From NCBI GenBank assembly GCA_024460105.1, contig JANFXS010000006.1, forward strand, positions 124,001-188,000: a DNA stretch of 64,000 nt. Reading direction: 5' to 3'. A program made the position numbers and the translations under genes. This document shows, piece by piece, positions 9,250 to 19,681 of this stretch; positions within the stretch are counted from its first letter, which is position 1; each line of letters opens with the position of its first letter. Under the pieces are notes generated by a model. It had not been told where the DNA came from, searched no databases, and worked only from the letters and a program-made list of their open reading frames with translations. Source of the stretch: Anaerotignum faecicola. GTDB taxonomy: Bacteria > Bacillota > Clostridia > Lachnospirales > Anaerotignaceae.

Positions 9250-9496
9250 AACAGACCCTCCCTATAAATACAACATGATTTATGATATAATATCACAGAT
9301 AGAGAAATATATCAATATGTGTTATAAATTTAATAAAAACATAATTTGTGATATATAATGGCCGTAAATTTGCATTGGAATATAAAAAAGTATTAATAAA
9401 TTGCGCTGTATTAAGACGAAGGATTTAAGTCAGCCACTAATATGTTGATTTGTATAGTTTTTATATTAACACATGGTTTTTGTGAATAAACCTATT

Positions 9497-9518
9497 AATT
9501 GGGGATTTTTCCCCGATT
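9497..9518. promoter_or_regulatory. Candidate operator dyad before the Xre gene
   Basis: AATTGGGG, 6-nt spacer, CCCCGATT: 8-bp arms with one wobble. It lies 73 nt upstream of the regulator start, so autoregulation is an inference only. Confidence 0.3.
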
Positions 9519-9590
9519 AGAGCATTTAAACAATTTTATATAGTTGGTATTCTATCTTTAGAAACTATCTTGAGATAGGTGGTTATATCT

Positions 9591-9920
9591 TTGGACAGCA
9601 AAAGTTTAGGGAAGAAACTAAGGGCACATAGGGCAAGATGCGGATGGAATATCGAGAAATGCTCTGAAATGATAGGCATAAGTACGAAATATTTATCGAA
9701 TATAGAACGCGGCGACAAAGTGCCTAAACTGGAAACATTCATAAAAATCCTCAACACATTGAACGCATCCGCCGACGATATGCTTCAAGACAGCCTAACG
9801 GTTGGTTATGAAGCCAAAAGCAATGATATTATAAGGAAACTTAACGCACTTGATGTTTCCAAAAGGAAGCAGGCGCTGGACATTTTAGACAGCGTAATTA
9901 TGTCACTGAAAGAAAACTAA
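9591..9920 (+). CDS. Xre-family transcriptional regulator
   Basis: Small DNA-binding protein of 109 aa. The N-terminal helix-turn-helix covers about residues 4-60 (LGKKLRAHRARCGWNIEKCSEMIGISTKYLSNIERGDKVPKLE region), followed by a short helical tail ending in a dimer-like segment. I chose TTG 9591 because AGGTGG (9577-9582) lies 8 nt upstream; GTG 9579 overlaps that site. It is free-standing with its own terminator, and its targets are not evident. A dyad sits upstream. Confidence 0.85.
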   Translation: MDSKSLGKKLRAHRARCGWNIEKCSEMIGISTKYLSNIERGDKVPKLETFIKILNTLNASADDMLQDSLTVGYEAKSNDIIRKLNALDVSKRKQALDILDSVIMSLKEN

Positions 9921-9953
9921 AAGCCCTTGAGTGGAGAACTCATGGGCTTTTAG
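9919..9953 (+). terminator. Terminator after the Xre gene
   Basis: AAAAGCCC...TGAGT pairs with ACTCA...GGGCTTTT, with T residues following. Confidence 0.85.
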
Positions 9954-10308
9954 TTTTGCGGTTTATTTTATAAGCCTGTAAAAAAATTTGCAGGCCTGAT
10001 TTATATTTAAGAAATTTTGCCCGGCCTGTTTTATTTGATATTTTTTTAAGGCACAATTTTGATTATTTATATAATTTTTGCTTGGATAGTCCCTTATTTA
10101 GGATTCTAACTGCGAAAACGTATATCCCTATGCGTCGTAGACATTATTTTCTTTAATTCAGAAATACAGATGCAAAATATTAGTGAAGCAAATTTATTTT
10201 TTGTATAACTAAACTTAAATTTGACAAATTTATTGTTCTTAATGCAAAAATAAGTAACTGATTTCATAAAACTTAACTTTATAAATTAAATGTTAATACG
10301 AATATAAG
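9954..10308. other. AT-rich intergenic region
   Basis: No gene is seen. A small inverted repeat GCCTG...CAGGC lies near 9974-9995, and otherwise only AT-rich sequence leads into the promoter of the next gene. Confidence 0.4.
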
Positions 10309-10337
10309 TTGAAATAGCGCCTGTAAAAAGATATAAT
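10309..10337 (+). promoter_or_regulatory. Promoter of the TerA-like gene
   Basis: TTGAAA (10309-10314), 17-nt spacer, TATAAT (10332-10337): near-perfect sigma-A promoter about 50 nt before the start. Confidence 0.75.
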
Positions 10338-10389
10338 TATGTAAAAAGTTGACAGACAGTACAATATATTTGAGAAAGGAAGGATGTTT

Positions 10390-11586
10390 GTGCTTAAAAA
10401 AGGGCAAAAAATCAAATTAGGCGATTATATTTCCGACGGGGCGTTCAGCCTTGAAATTACGGCGAAAATTGTCAACGCCGAAACGGATATAACATGTTTC
10501 GGCGTTGATTCGGACGGTAAACTTTCCGACGACAGGTATTTTGTATTTTATAATCAGCCGTCATCGCCGGAAAATGCTATAACAATGCAGGCGTCAAGTG
10601 AAAAAACAACTTTTTTTGTGGACAGGAATAAACTCCCTTCGTCAATTAACAAACTCGTTTTCTCAATAACTGCCGACGGAAGTGCGGATATGAGCGGTAT
10701 TTCGATTGGAACAATGAAACTTAAGCAAAACGGGGCGGATATTGAAGCGTATGAATTTAGCGGTTCTGATTTCAGCCATGAAAAAGCGGTTATATTATGC
10801 GAGATTTATAATAAGGATAATGTATGGCGTATGTCTATGGTGGCAAGCGGCTTTAACGGAGGATTAAGCGCGCTGCTTTCGCATTTCGGCGGCGAAGAAG
10901 TTAAGCCGGATTCAGGAGCCGGGAACTCTTCTGCGGAAGAAATCAATACGGTTCCTATAAACGCCGCGGAACAAAAACAGGAACAAAACGCCGAGCCGAA
11001 AAAGGGAAAAGTAAGCCTTAAAAAAAGCGGGGATTCTCATAAAATAAGCCTTAAAAAAGACGGCGGCAATAAAGCCATACATGTTAATCTTAACTGGGAC
11101 AACATAACAAAAGGTTTTCTCGGAGTTAAAAGTTCTGTCGATCTTGATTTGGCGTGTATGTTTAAGCTTAAAAACGGCATGAAAGGCGTTATACAGGCTC
11201 TGGGAAACAGTTTCGGTTCAAAGGATTTCCTGCCGTTTATTTTTCTTGACGGCGACGACAGGAGCGGAAACGCCGCAAAAGGCGAAAATATGTACTTTTA
11301 CAAGCCTGAAACGATTGAATTTGCAGTTGTTTTCGCATACATATACGAGGGTGTGCCTAATTGGGGAAAAACAAACGCCGTCGTAACAATAAAACAAGAA
11401 GGGGAAAGCGACATAGAGGTTGACGTTTCCAGTAAAAACACAAAGGACAGATTTTGTGTTATAGCGTCGTTCAAAGATAATGGAAACGGTTTAACTGTTA
11501 CTAAGGAAGAAAAATATTTTCCCGGCCACAGGGAAGTTGATAAAAATTACGGCTTTGGGTTTTCATGGGTTGCAGGCAGAAAATAA
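10390..11586 (+). CDS. TerA/TerD-like stress protein, two-domain
   Basis: Predicted cytoplasmic calcium-binding stress protein of the tellurium-resistance (Ter) group. An N-terminal TerD-like domain (about 1-150, starting LKKGQKIKLGD) is joined by a Lys/Glu-rich linker (about 155-215) to a second TerD-like domain carrying the characteristic SSVDLDLACMF and LDGDDRSGN motifs, where acidic residues bind Ca2+. This order resembles TerA. I chose GTG 10390 because AAGGAAGG ends 7 nt before it, whereas ATG 10384 abuts the site. No other ter gene is nearby, so a role in general envelope or phage stress rather than tellurite resistance is possible. Confidence 0.85.
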   Translation: MLKKGQKIKLGDYISDGAFSLEITAKIVNAETDITCFGVDSDGKLSDDRYFVFYNQPSSPENAITMQASSEKTTFFVDRNKLPSSINKLVFSITADGSADMSGISIGTMKLKQNGADIEAYEFSGSDFSHEKAVILCEIYNKDNVWRMSMVASGFNGGLSALLSHFGGEEVKPDSGAGNSSAEEINTVPINAAEQKQEQNAEPKKGKVSLKKSGDSHKISLKKDGGNKAIHVNLNWDNITKGFLGVKSSVDLDLACMFKLKNGMKGVIQALGNSFGSKDFLPFIFLDGDDRSGNAAKGENMYFYKPETIEFAVVFAYIYEGVPNWGKTNAVVTIKQEGESDIEVDVSSKNTKDRFCVIASFKDNGNGLTVTKEEKYFPGHREVDKNYGFGFSWVAGRK

Positions 11587-11635
11587 TTCGGAAGCGTAAT
11601 TAGGATTCAAATATATTGTAAAGGGGATAGTCATA

Positions 11636-12805
11636 TTGAAAACTGATTTTTTAAACGAGGCTATGAAAATTAAAGAAGAAATTATTTCTTGGCGAAGAAA
11701 ACTTCATACTATGCCTGAAATCGGCCTCAATCTGCCGAATACGGTTGATTTTATAAAAAAAGCGCTTGATGAAATGGGAATAAAATATGAAGTAATTGCA
11801 GGCGGTTCGTGTATAGTATGCCTGTTAGGAAAAGGGGAACGTTGTTTCATGCTAAGGAGCGATATTGACGGACTTCCTATAGCCGAAGAAACGGGGCTGG
11901 AGTTTGCCTCCGAAAACGGATGTATGCATGCCTGCGGACATGATATGCATGCGGCAACTCTGTTGGGCGCCGCCAAAATTCTGAAGGAGCATGAAAATGA
12001 GCTGAAAGGCGTTGTCAAACTTCTTTTTCAGGCGGGAGAAGAAACATTCAGCGGGGCAAAAGCGGCAATCGGATGCGGCGTTATGGAAAATCCCAAGGTA
12101 GATGCGGCGTTTGCAATGCATGTATTTTCGGCGGTGCCTTACGGCAGAATTATTTATGGCAGTAATCCTATGGCGGGCGTATACGGATTTAAAATAAAGC
12201 TTACGGGCCGCGGCGGACATGGTTCCGAGCCTGAAAAATGTATTGATCCGATAAATACGGGAGTTCATATTCATCTCGCTCTCCAGGAAATTGTATCAAG
12301 GGAGTCGTCGCCTCTTAATCCGGTGGCTATTACGATAGGAAAGTTTGAAGCCGGCCATGCGGCCAACATTATACCTGAATATGCCGAATTACAGGGAACA
12401 ATGAGATTTTTTGATAAAAATACGGCCGATTATATAATAAAGCGTATTAACGAAGTTGTTAAATCAGTTGCCGAAACTTACAGGACAAAAGCGGAAATTG
12501 AAGTTTTAAGCTATGTGCCGAGTGTAAAATGCAGTCCTGAATTTATAGATGAAGCGCTTAATTCCATACATGAAATACTGCCTGATATAAGCGCCGTACC
12601 TGAATTTAATATAATGGGTTCTGAGGATTTTGCTTTTATTTCGGACATTGTTCCGGCAGTATATTTTGGAATGGGAGCGGCGGTTGACGGCAGGGACGAT
12701 CTTCCGCGGCAGCATAACCCAAAAGCGAAGTTTAACGACGAATGTCTTTCGATGTGTTCGGCGATATATGCTAATGTTGCTGTAAATTGGCTCGCTAATC
12801 ATTAA
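11636..12805 (+). CDS. M20-family amidohydrolase (N-acyl-amino-acid deacylase type)
   Basis: Zinc or manganese amidohydrolase of 389 aa, expected to remove acyl groups from N-acyl amino acids, or related hippurate or dipeptide substrates. Metal ligands are visible in MHACGHDMHA (97-106) and the general base in AGEE (133-136). A lid/dimerisation domain occupies about residues 185-300, and MGSEDFAF near the C-terminus supplies the last ligand. The start is TTG with AAAGGGG upstream. The substrate cannot be read from the sequence. The neighbour is a long non-coding stretch. Confidence 0.88.
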   Translation: MKTDFLNEAMKIKEEIISWRRKLHTMPEIGLNLPNTVDFIKKALDEMGIKYEVIAGGSCIVCLLGKGERCFMLRSDIDGLPIAEETGLEFASENGCMHACGHDMHAATLLGAAKILKEHENELKGVVKLLFQAGEETFSGAKAAIGCGVMENPKVDAAFAMHVFSAVPYGRIIYGSNPMAGVYGFKIKLTGRGGHGSEPEKCIDPINTGVHIHLALQEIVSRESSPLNPVAITIGKFEAGHAANIIPEYAELQGTMRFFDKNTADYIIKRINEVVKSVAETYRTKAEIEVLSYVPSVKCSPEFIDEALNSIHEILPDISAVPEFNIMGSEDFAFISDIVPAVYFGMGAAVDGRDDLPRQHNPKAKFNDECLSMCSAIYANVAVNWLANH

Positions 12806-13053
12806 TTTAATCTGTTTTTGCACGACGAAACGGTCGAACTGTGTTTATTTATATGGGAATTCTAAAATTTTCCTGATATAAACGCCGGTTCGGCCATTTA
12901 ATGTATTGATGTTTTTAATGGTTAAAAAATTTAAACCGCTGAATGAACTTATTTAAGAAACGCATAAAAAACACATGCTTGTTCGGAAATAATTTATATT
13001 TAACTGGACGATAATGCAATGATTGAAGCAGATTTTAATTAAAAGAACATTTT

Positions 13054-13079
13054 GCGCTGCTGTTTTGCGGCGCTTTTTT
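13054..13079 (+). terminator. Isolated terminator hairpin
   Basis: GCGCTGC pairs with GCGGCGC (one G-U) around a 6-nt loop, followed by six T. It lies 250 nt after the amidohydrolase with no gene directly before it, so either a long 3' UTR or a small RNA ends here. Confidence 0.7.
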
Positions 13080-13307
13080 ACGAACATAGTTTTATTTTGC
13101 GATAATATAAGCGGGATTAAGAAAATTAAATCATTTTTATTAAAGTTTTTTATCAGTAAATGTATAGTTTTGTAATTTTATTTCGTTTAATAGAAGATAT
13201 TGCGTTTTTCATATATACTGTAGTATAATTTTAATATATAAGTTAATTAATAATTTGCTTTTAACAAATTAAAAAGATCATAGTTTTGCAAAAAAGCTAT
13301 CAATATA

Positions 13308-13645
13308 TGATAAGGGCATACACGGTTGAGAACCGCATTATCGGCATAACAGCTGCGTCAAAAGTATTTGACGCAGCTTTGGTTGCGCCTTGCATACTTT
13401 TTCCTTGTGCTTAAATTGCTGACGACATTCTCAACTTTTTGACTCCGCATGGAGGAATTTTTTGCTGTTCAAAGTGCAAATATTCAGGCTTGACCATAGG
13501 AAAGTTTACGAACCGTATGAGAATCGCGGCACGTAACGTTACCCAATGTGGAAATCAAGAGTTCAGTCAATTATTTGCCGTGCAAAAGAGCAGAAAAATT
13601 TACCTTATGGAGCGTATATGCTCTTGTAAACTTAATGCAAAACGG
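13308..13645. repeat. Degenerate dispersed repeat, copy A
   Basis: Shares clear blocks with 48033-48375: GATAAGG/ATACACGGTTG, a GGC(A/G)TCAAAA(G/A)TATTTGAC block, ACTTTTTGA...CATGGAG, and a block around AAATTTACC(T/A)TATGGA...CTTGTAAAC. Spacing between blocks is about the same. No reading frame survives in either copy, though the start reads as YTV..GI.AASK.FD in one frame of both. A perfect 12-bp hairpin (13351-13378) is present only in this copy. It looks like the remnant of one ancestral gene or element; identity unknown. Confidence 0.6.
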
Positions 13646-13974
13646 GCTGAAAAATATTCAAGCTTTAAAAATAATATGAATGGCACATTGTTAAATATAT
13701 CAGCTGTTCAGTGAATTATGCCGGTTATATTACGGGTATGATATTTTGAAATTTTAGTTGAATTTTTTATTAAGGGGGTAATTCAATATATTTTTTAAGT
13801 TATTTAATTAAAATTCGGCAAAGGGGGCTGTTGTTTTTTGTATGTTTATGCGGCTGAAAATTTAGGCTTGATTTTAAATCTATTTTTGCGGCTGTAATTC
13901 AGTAAAAAATTGTGAACACAAAGAGTAGTTGATAAAAATGGATAAAAGGGTTTGCAAAACGGAGGTATTTACAT

Positions 13975-15957
13975 ATGAAAAGCATAAAATCAAAAATTCT
14001 TGTTTCCATGATTTTAACAGTGATAATATCCTTGGCTATAGTCGGCGGCTCTGCATGCGCGCTGAGTTATTTGGGCACGCAATCGGCTCTTGAGGCAAGT
14101 ATGAAAGAAATGGCGGAGGTTGCCGCGGACCGTGTTTCATATGAATTAAAAGCATATAAGAACATTGCCGGCGAAACCGGAAATATTGAAAGATTATCCA
14201 GTTCCGACACATCGTTAAAAGAGAAAAAAGATATTTTGCAGGAAAAATTGGATAAATATGGTTTTCAAAGATATAACTTGCTGAACACAAAAGGGATTAG
14301 TCTGATAGACGGAGAAAATTACAGCGATAGAGAATATTTTACGGCAGCATTGAACGGGGATGTATACGTATCGGAGCCCCTTGTATCTTCCGTAACAGGG
14401 GAATTAACAATAATCGTAGCCGCGCCTGTTTGGGAAAACGGCGAAATGGGAGGCCGTGTTTCAGGCGTCGTTTATTTTGTGCCGAAAGAAACATTTTTAA
14501 ATGACATTGTAAGCTCATTGCAGGTCAGTGAAGGCGGCTCTGCATATATGCTTGATTCTGATGGAAATACGATTGCGCATCAAAATATTGAAAATGTACG
14601 AAATAAAGAAAATACGATTCGTGATGCGGAATCTGATTCTTCTTTGGAGCCGCTTGCAGAGATTGAAACTTTGATGATTTCCGGGGTGTCGGGATTCAGC
14701 CAATATAGATACGGCGGCGTTAGTAAATTTACTGCTTATGCCCCTGTTCCTGACACAAACGGCTGGAGCATTGCAATAAACGCGCCTGTTTCTGATTTTA
14801 CCGACGAAACTATTGCAGGTATTATTGTAACTATTTTGTTAATGATAGCCGCGGCTGTTGTTGCGTTTTTTATAGCTTTGCGTATTGCCGTTGGGATTGG
14901 AAAACCTATTGAGGCATGTGCAAAGAGGCTAAGGCTTCTTTCCGAAGGCGATTTAGACACGCCTGTTCCTGATTTTAAACGTAATGATGAAGTCGGTGAG
15001 CTTGTATCTTCCACTAATACTATTGTTAGTTCGCTCAGCATAATGATTAAGGATATAAGTTTTCTGCTTGGGGAAATGGGATCCGGAAATTTTGTAATAA
15101 CTTCTAAAGCAGCAGACGTTTATATTGGTGATTTCACTGCTATTTTGGAATCGTTTAGGCAGATAAGGGATAGATTAAGCGACACATTACTGCAAATAAA
15201 CGCAAGCGCCGAACAGATTGCGGCAGGAGCGTCTCAGGTGTCTGATGGGGCGCAGGCCCTTGCGCAGGGGGCCACGGAACAGGCAAGCTCAGTGGAAGAA
15301 CTGGCCGCAACTGCAAATGAAATTTCGAACAGTGCTAAAGAAACTGCCGTTATTTCTAATGAGTCACGGGAGCATGCAGAGATGGCCGGGAAACAGATTG
15401 ACGCAAGCAATAAGCAGATGGCTCAAATGACGGCGGCAATGGCTGAAATTACGGAATCTTCTAAAAAAATAAGCAAAATAATAGCGACGATTGAGGAAAT
15501 TGCTTTCCAGACAAATATATTAGCGCTTAATGCCGCTGTCGAGGCGGCACGGGCAGGAAGCGCCGGAAAAGGTTTTGCGGTGGTTGCCGATGAAGTGCGC
15601 AATTTGGCGGCAAAATCCGACGAAGCGGCTAAGGCGACAAAAGAACTGATTGAGGATTCTATTAAAGCTGTCAGAAACGGCAATTCTATTGTAAGCGAAG
15701 TTACGGATTCTCTCGATAAAACAACGGAACTTGCAGGTATGGCGGTAGGCGACATGGAAAAAGTTGCTTATGACGTGGAAAATGAAGTAACAGCTATTTC
15801 GCAGATAACTATTGGGCTGGATCAAATATCCTCTGTTGTTCAGACAAATTCTGCAACAAGCGAGGAATCGGCTGCCGCAAGCGAGGAACTTTCTTCGCAA
15901 GCGCAGGTACTTAAAGATTTGGTAAGTCAGTTCAGACTTCCGGCGGACAGGTATTGA
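13975..15957 (+). CDS. Methyl-accepting chemotaxis protein
   Basis: Membrane chemoreceptor of 660 aa. TM1 is at about 8-30, followed by an extracellular dCache-type sensor (about 35-270), TM2 at about 280-303, a HAMP domain (about 305-360) and a long cytoplasmic coiled coil. The signalling tip near residues 505-545 has [18 protein letters not shown] and [13 protein letters not shown], the CheA/CheW contact region. The C-terminus lacks a CheR pentapeptide. The ligand is unknown; dCache domains often bind amino acids. An isolated receptor with no che genes nearby. GGAGGT ribosome site before the ATG. Confidence 0.93.
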   Translation: MKSIKSKILVSMILTVIISLAIVGGSACALSYLGTQSALEASMKEMAEVAADRVSYELKAYKNIAGETGNIERLSSSDTSLKEKKDILQEKLDKYGFQRYNLLNTKGISLIDGENYSDREYFTAALNGDVYVSEPLVSSVTGELTIIVAAPVWENGEMGGRVSGVVYFVPKETFLNDIVSSLQVSEGGSAYMLDSDGNTIAHQNIENVRNKENTIRDAESDSSLEPLAEIETLMISGVSGFSQYRYGGVSKFTAYAPVPDTNGWSIAINAPVSDFTDETIAGIIVTILLMIAAAVVAFFIALRIAVGIGKPIEACAKRLRLLSEGDLDTPVPDFKRNDEVGELVSSTNTIVSSLSIMIKDISFLLGEMGSGNFVITSKAADVYIGDFTAILESFRQIRDRLSDTLLQINASAEQIAAGASQVSDGAQALAQGATEQASSVEELAATANEISNSAKETAVISNESREHAEMAGKQIDASNKQMAQMTAAMAEITESSKKISKIIATIEEIAFQTNILALNAAVEAARAGSAGKGFAVVADEVRNLAAKSDEAAKATKELIEDSIKAVRNGNSIVSEVTDSLDKTTELAGMAVGDMEKVAYDVENEVTAISQITIGLDQISSVVQTNSATSEESAAASEELSSQAQVLKDLVSQFRLPADRY

Positions 15958-15997
15958 CACAATACGGTTAAGCAACAACATAATGAATGATGTATTT

Positions 15998-16029
15998 AAG
16001 CGGCATGATTATATTGTACTGCCGCTTTT
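15998..16029 (+). terminator. Terminator after the chemoreceptor gene
   Basis: AAGCGGCA (15998-16005) pairs with TGCCGCTT (16020-16027), then TTATTTAT. Confidence 0.8.
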
Positions 16030-16130
16030 ATTTATATATTGTTATATTTAGTCTGCAACAGATTATTGATTTTGGAAATGTACTGTTATAAACTTATCAT
16101 AAATAATAAATTTGAAGGGAGTGTATTTAT

Positions 16131-17006
16131 ATGAAAAAGGTATTGGTAATATTTTTGGCGGCAAGTATACTGCTTATACAGAATGTTTTCGGGGCTGAAA
16201 GTATTGGAAGTACAAATGCAGACGGAATTAATATACTGCCCGCTGTCGACAGCGCTACAAAAACCGGATATATTAAGTTTGCAGATGGATCGGAAGAAGC
16301 TATAGACGATAATTATACCGCTTTATTTATTAACGGCTCTTTGATTAAAGATGCAAAAGTTCTATTCAGGCATGGAACTACGCTTGTTCCTGTAAGAATC
16401 ATATCGGAATATTTTGATTCGGTTGTTAAATGGGATTTAGAAACAAATAGAATATCAATAAGCAACGGAAATGATACTATTGTAATGGAAATAGGAAATA
16501 AACATGCAAAAATTAACGACAGGGAAGTTTTGATGGACGAACCGCCTGTTATTTTTGAAGATTTTACATATGTACCGGTGAGATTTATCTCGGAAGCGTT
16601 GGGAGTTAATATTGAATATTCCGACGGAAAATATTTAGAAACAACTTATATAATACCAAGGATACGTCATATTATGGTGAGCGGATATAGTGAAAGCTTG
16701 AATCCGATAACAAGCGATCAGAGCGTTAAAATTGTAAAACAGCAGCTTATTACCGCATATGAAAACAGGTATGGAGAATATACGCCGGATAAAAGGGGGG
16801 ACAATAAAGACGGTGATTATTGGTATGACATTATAGAAGGCTTGGAGGTATCCAGGGAAAACGACAGATATTATGTGATACCGGTTGTATATGACTTTTG
16901 GGTTGATAAGTATACAGGGGATGTGTATACTTTTTATAACGGCCAGTTAATGGTTATAAGCAAATTTAATCCATTGTCGCCTGGAGCTTTGGCGTTTGCA
17001 GGATGA
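16131..17006 (+). CDS. Secreted protein with copper-amine-oxidase-like stalk domain
   Basis: Exported 291-aa protein. The signal peptide ends near VFGAES (about 20). Residues about 60-160 carry the stalk pair typical of copper amine oxidase N-terminal-like domains in Clostridia: GTTLVPVRIISEYFDSVVKW, then MDEPPVIF and FTYVPVRFISEALGV. The last 120 residues are unassigned and rich in aromatic residues. Probably anchored to or displayed at the wall; no enzymatic motif is seen. It stands alone between terminators and the next exported gene. Confidence 0.8.
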   Translation: MKKVLVIFLAASILLIQNVFGAESIGSTNADGINILPAVDSATKTGYIKFADGSEEAIDDNYTALFINGSLIKDAKVLFRHGTTLVPVRIISEYFDSVVKWDLETNRISISNGNDTIVMEIGNKHAKINDREVLMDEPPVIFEDFTYVPVRFISEALGVNIEYSDGKYLETTYIIPRIRHIMVSGYSESLNPITSDQSVKIVKQQLITAYENRYGEYTPDKRGDNKDGDYWYDIIEGLEVSRENDRYYVIPVVYDFWVDKYTGDVYTFYNGQLMVISKFNPLSPGALAFAG

Positions 17007-17269
17007 AGAAAATATATTTATTTCATGCTTCAGGCGAAAGGTCGCGCTTAAAAGCACATGCCTAAGAATTTGTAATTTAAACGGATTATTTGGAATATGC
17101 CGCATTTTAAATCTTTAAAAACATATATAGTATGCGTTTTTTAACGGACAAAAATTTTTTCATATTTTAAAAATCTAACTGTAATCTAACTTATGTTTTT
17201 TTATAATTTGACCATAACCTAAGACGTCAGGTTTAAAAATAAAATCATTATTACATGGAGGAATTTAAT

Positions 17270-17623
17270 ATGAAAAAATTATTAGCGGGAATTTTAACAG
17301 GAGCGGCAGTTTTATCATCATTTACAGGAGTTGCGTTTGCAGCCGACAAAGAAACGGATATGGCCAACATAGCGGCTGAAACAACAGAAGCGGCAGTTAT
17401 TACGATAGCAACGAAGGACGGAGTTATTGATGCTGATAAAATAAGCTTTATTAATTTAATCCCGTTGGAAAACGGCGATTATGAAGTCCAGTTTGAATTA
17501 AAAGAGGACGGAGCGGCGGAAGGCGGAAGCGTTAAAGCTATGGCAAAGATAGTTGATATTAACGAACTTGAAGGCGGCTCTGCCGAATACAGCAAGATGC
17601 AGGTTATAGAAAAAGCAGAATGA
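17270..17623 (+). CDS. Small secreted protein of unknown function
   Basis: A 117-aa exported protein with a clear signal peptide (MKKLLAGILTGAAVLSSF, cleavage after AFA). The mature part is acidic with two beta-like segments (ENGDYEVQFELKEDG). I set the start at ATG 17270 because GGAGGAA (17256-17262) precedes it; ATG 17255 overlaps that site. A strong hairpin separates it from the two-component genes that follow, so it may be a partner or target of that system. No family recognised. Confidence 0.65.
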   Translation: MKKLLAGILTGAAVLSSFTGVAFAADKETDMANIAAETTEAAVITIATKDGVIDADKISFINLIPLENGDYEVQFELKEDGAAEGGSVKAMAKIVDINELEGGSAEYSKMQVIEKAE

Positions 17624-17631
17624 TTTATATG

Positions 17632-17656
17632 CTCCGGCCGAAAGGCCGGAGTTTTA
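17632..17656 (+). terminator. Strong terminator with GAAA loop
   Basis: CTCCGGCC, GAAA tetraloop, GGCCGGAG, TTTT. It separates the secreted gene from the response regulator 28 nt downstream, so read-through may couple the two. Confidence 0.85.
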
Positions 17657-17678
17657 AAATGTCTACGGGGGTCAACTA

Positions 17679-18368
17679 ATGAAAATACTTCTTGTTGAAG
17701 ATGAAACATTGCTTTCAAACGTAGTTTCAAAAGGTTTGAGAAAACTCGGATATGCGGTTGATACTGCTTTTGATGGGGAAGAAGCATGTTTTTATTATGA
17801 AACTAACGAATATGATTTGATAATACTTGACTTAAATCTCCCGGTTATTGATGGGATCGATGTTTTAAGCAGGATCAGAGAAAATGACAATAAAACAAAA
17901 GTTCTTATATTGTCAGCAAGAAGTTCTGTAGAGGAACGGGTTTTGGGTCTTGACAGCGGAGCAAACGACTATTTGGTTAAGCCGTTTGATTTTATGGAAC
18001 TTTCGGCCCGTGTACGTTCACTTTTACGACGGGATTTTGTTTTAAAAGAAAATGTATTAAAATGTGGGGAAATATGCCTAGACATGGCAAAAAAGACTGT
18101 TGAAATATCCGGAAATCAGATAAAGCTTACTAAGAAAGAATATTCTATTTTGGAATATTTGATGTTGAATAAAAACAGAATCCTAAGTGCGGAAAAAATA
18201 ATTGAGCATGTTTGGGAAAGCGACGCAGATCTTTTTTCAAATGCTTTTAAGTTCCATATATATTCGTTAAAAAAGAAGCTTAATGAAGCGTCGGCATCAT
18301 CAGATTTGATTAAAAATATCAGAGGGCAAGGTTATATTATAAAGGATCCGGAGGATAAAAGTGTTTAA
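17679..18368 (+). CDS. OmpR-family response regulator
   Basis: DNA-binding regulator of 229 aa. The receiver has the acidic pair ED (7-8), phospho-acceptor D51 in LIILDLNLP, and conserved K in DYLVKPFDF. The winged-helix domain (about 128-225) has LTKKEYSILEYLMLN and the C-terminal recognition helix and wing (IKNIRGQGYII). The stop overlaps the start of the kinase gene by 8 nt, so the two are translationally coupled. Targets unknown; the upstream secreted protein is the nearest candidate. Confidence 0.93.
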   Translation: MKILLVEDETLLSNVVSKGLRKLGYAVDTAFDGEEACFYYETNEYDLIILDLNLPVIDGIDVLSRIRENDNKTKVLILSARSSVEERVLGLDSGANDYLVKPFDFMELSARVRSLLRRDFVLKENVLKCGEICLDMAKKTVEISGNQIKLTKKEYSILEYLMLNKNRILSAEKIIEHVWESDADLFSNAFKFHIYSLKKKLNEASASSDLIKNIRGQGYIIKDPEDKSV

Positions 18369-19602
18369 AAATTTGTCTTTGAAACTTAGGCTTACTTTAA
18401 TAACGGCCGCTGTAATTGCGGCTGTTTCAATTATTTTAACCGTAACTTCAATATATAATGCCAACGGCACATGGGCGCTGATGGCGGATTCCGCCGTTAT
18501 CAGCTTTGATACGTCGGAGGCGGCTGATAGTTTCAGCGAAGAGGCAGAAACGGATGTTGAAAGATCTGTTTCAATAACGGGAACAGACTTTGTATCACCG
18601 GAAAATGACGGGCAAAGCCAGCCTTTTGTTGAAATGAAACCTATAACGATTGCTATTGAAAAACAAAGGTTTAAACTTAACAGCTTTATTTACATGGCCG
18701 TCATTATAGTTTTAGGGACGGCGGCGTCATATTTTGTTATCGGCAGGGCGTTAAAGCCCATAACGTCGTTAAGCAAAACAATAAGCGGGATAAATCAATC
18801 CAACATGTCAATGAGGATAAATGATATATATGCAAATGACGAAGTAGGAAGTTTGGCAGTTTCTTTTAATAATATGATGGACAGGCTTGACGAGTCGTTT
18901 GCTAAACAGAAACAGTTTTCCGTCAACGCGGCGCACGAGCTTAAAACGCCGCTTGCAACGATAAAAGCTGCCATTCAGGTGCTTAATATAGACGAAAACC
19001 CGACGAACGAAGATTACAGGGAAACGATAGAAACTACCGGAAAAGCCGTGGACAGGCTGATTAATCTTGTGGATGATCTGCTTCGTTTAACAGATGTAAA
19101 TGATGAAAGCGCAAAAGACGCTATTAATATATGTGAACTTTTCAATGAAATAAGAACCGAACTTTTATATAAAACTAAAAGTAAGAATGTATCAATTATA
19201 ACCCGGAATGAGCCGTATGAAATAAGTTTTTACGGAAACAGGAGACTGATATACAGAGCAGTTTTTAATGTTGCGGAGAATGCAGTTAAATATAACAGAA
19301 ATAACGGAAAAGTGATTTTAAGCTGCTATACGGAAGAAGGCAAAGTTTTTATAACTATAGAGGATACAGGGATAGGAATACCTGAAAAAGAGATTGAAAA
19401 CATATTTGAACCTCTGTACCGTGTCGATAAATCAAGGAACAGGAAAATTAGCGGGGCAGGATTGGGGCTTTCAATAGTTAAAGCCATAATCGAAAAGGAC
19501 GGCGGCACAATTAAAGTTAAAAGCAGTGAAAATGAAGGAACAACATTTACGCTTGGTTTTCCGTTGGGAATTGAAAATGGGAACGGCAGCAATGAAATGT
19601 AA
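18361..19602 (+). CDS. Sensor histidine kinase
   Basis: Membrane kinase of 413 aa paired with the preceding regulator. TM1 is at about 11-30, an acidic extracellular loop of only about 75 residues follows, TM2 is at about 108-127, then HAMP, and a HisKA domain with H192 in AAHELKTPLATIKA. The ATPase domain shows N box (NVAENAVKYNRN), G1 (DTGIGI), and G2 (GAGLGLSIV). The short sensor suggests response to envelope or membrane-proximal signals. Start is GTG 18361 inside the regulator gene; AAGGATCCGGAGG serves as ribosome site. Confidence 0.92.
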   Translation: MFKNLSLKLRLTLITAAVIAAVSIILTVTSIYNANGTWALMADSAVISFDTSEAADSFSEEAETDVERSVSITGTDFVSPENDGQSQPFVEMKPITIAIEKQRFKLNSFIYMAVIIVLGTAASYFVIGRALKPITSLSKTISGINQSNMSMRINDIYANDEVGSLAVSFNNMMDRLDESFAKQKQFSVNAAHELKTPLATIKAAIQVLNIDENPTNEDYRETIETTGKAVDRLINLVDDLLRLTDVNDESAKDAINICELFNEIRTELLYKTKSKNVSIITRNEPYEISFYGNRRLIYRAVFNVAENAVKYNRNNGKVILSCYTEEGKVFITIEDTGIGIPEKEIENIFEPLYRVDKSRNRKISGAGLGLSIVKAIIEKDGGTIKVKSSENEGTTFTLGFPLGIENGNGSNEM

Positions 19603-19681
19603 AAATAATTTGCAGATAATCGCACAAATGTGATACTATCTAATTAAACATAGTTCATAAGTATAATTAGAGGTGGTATAT

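Noticed and set aside
13439-13714. 91-codon open frame in degenerate repeat
   Set aside because: No ribosome site or matching frame in copy B; it is a by-product of decay.
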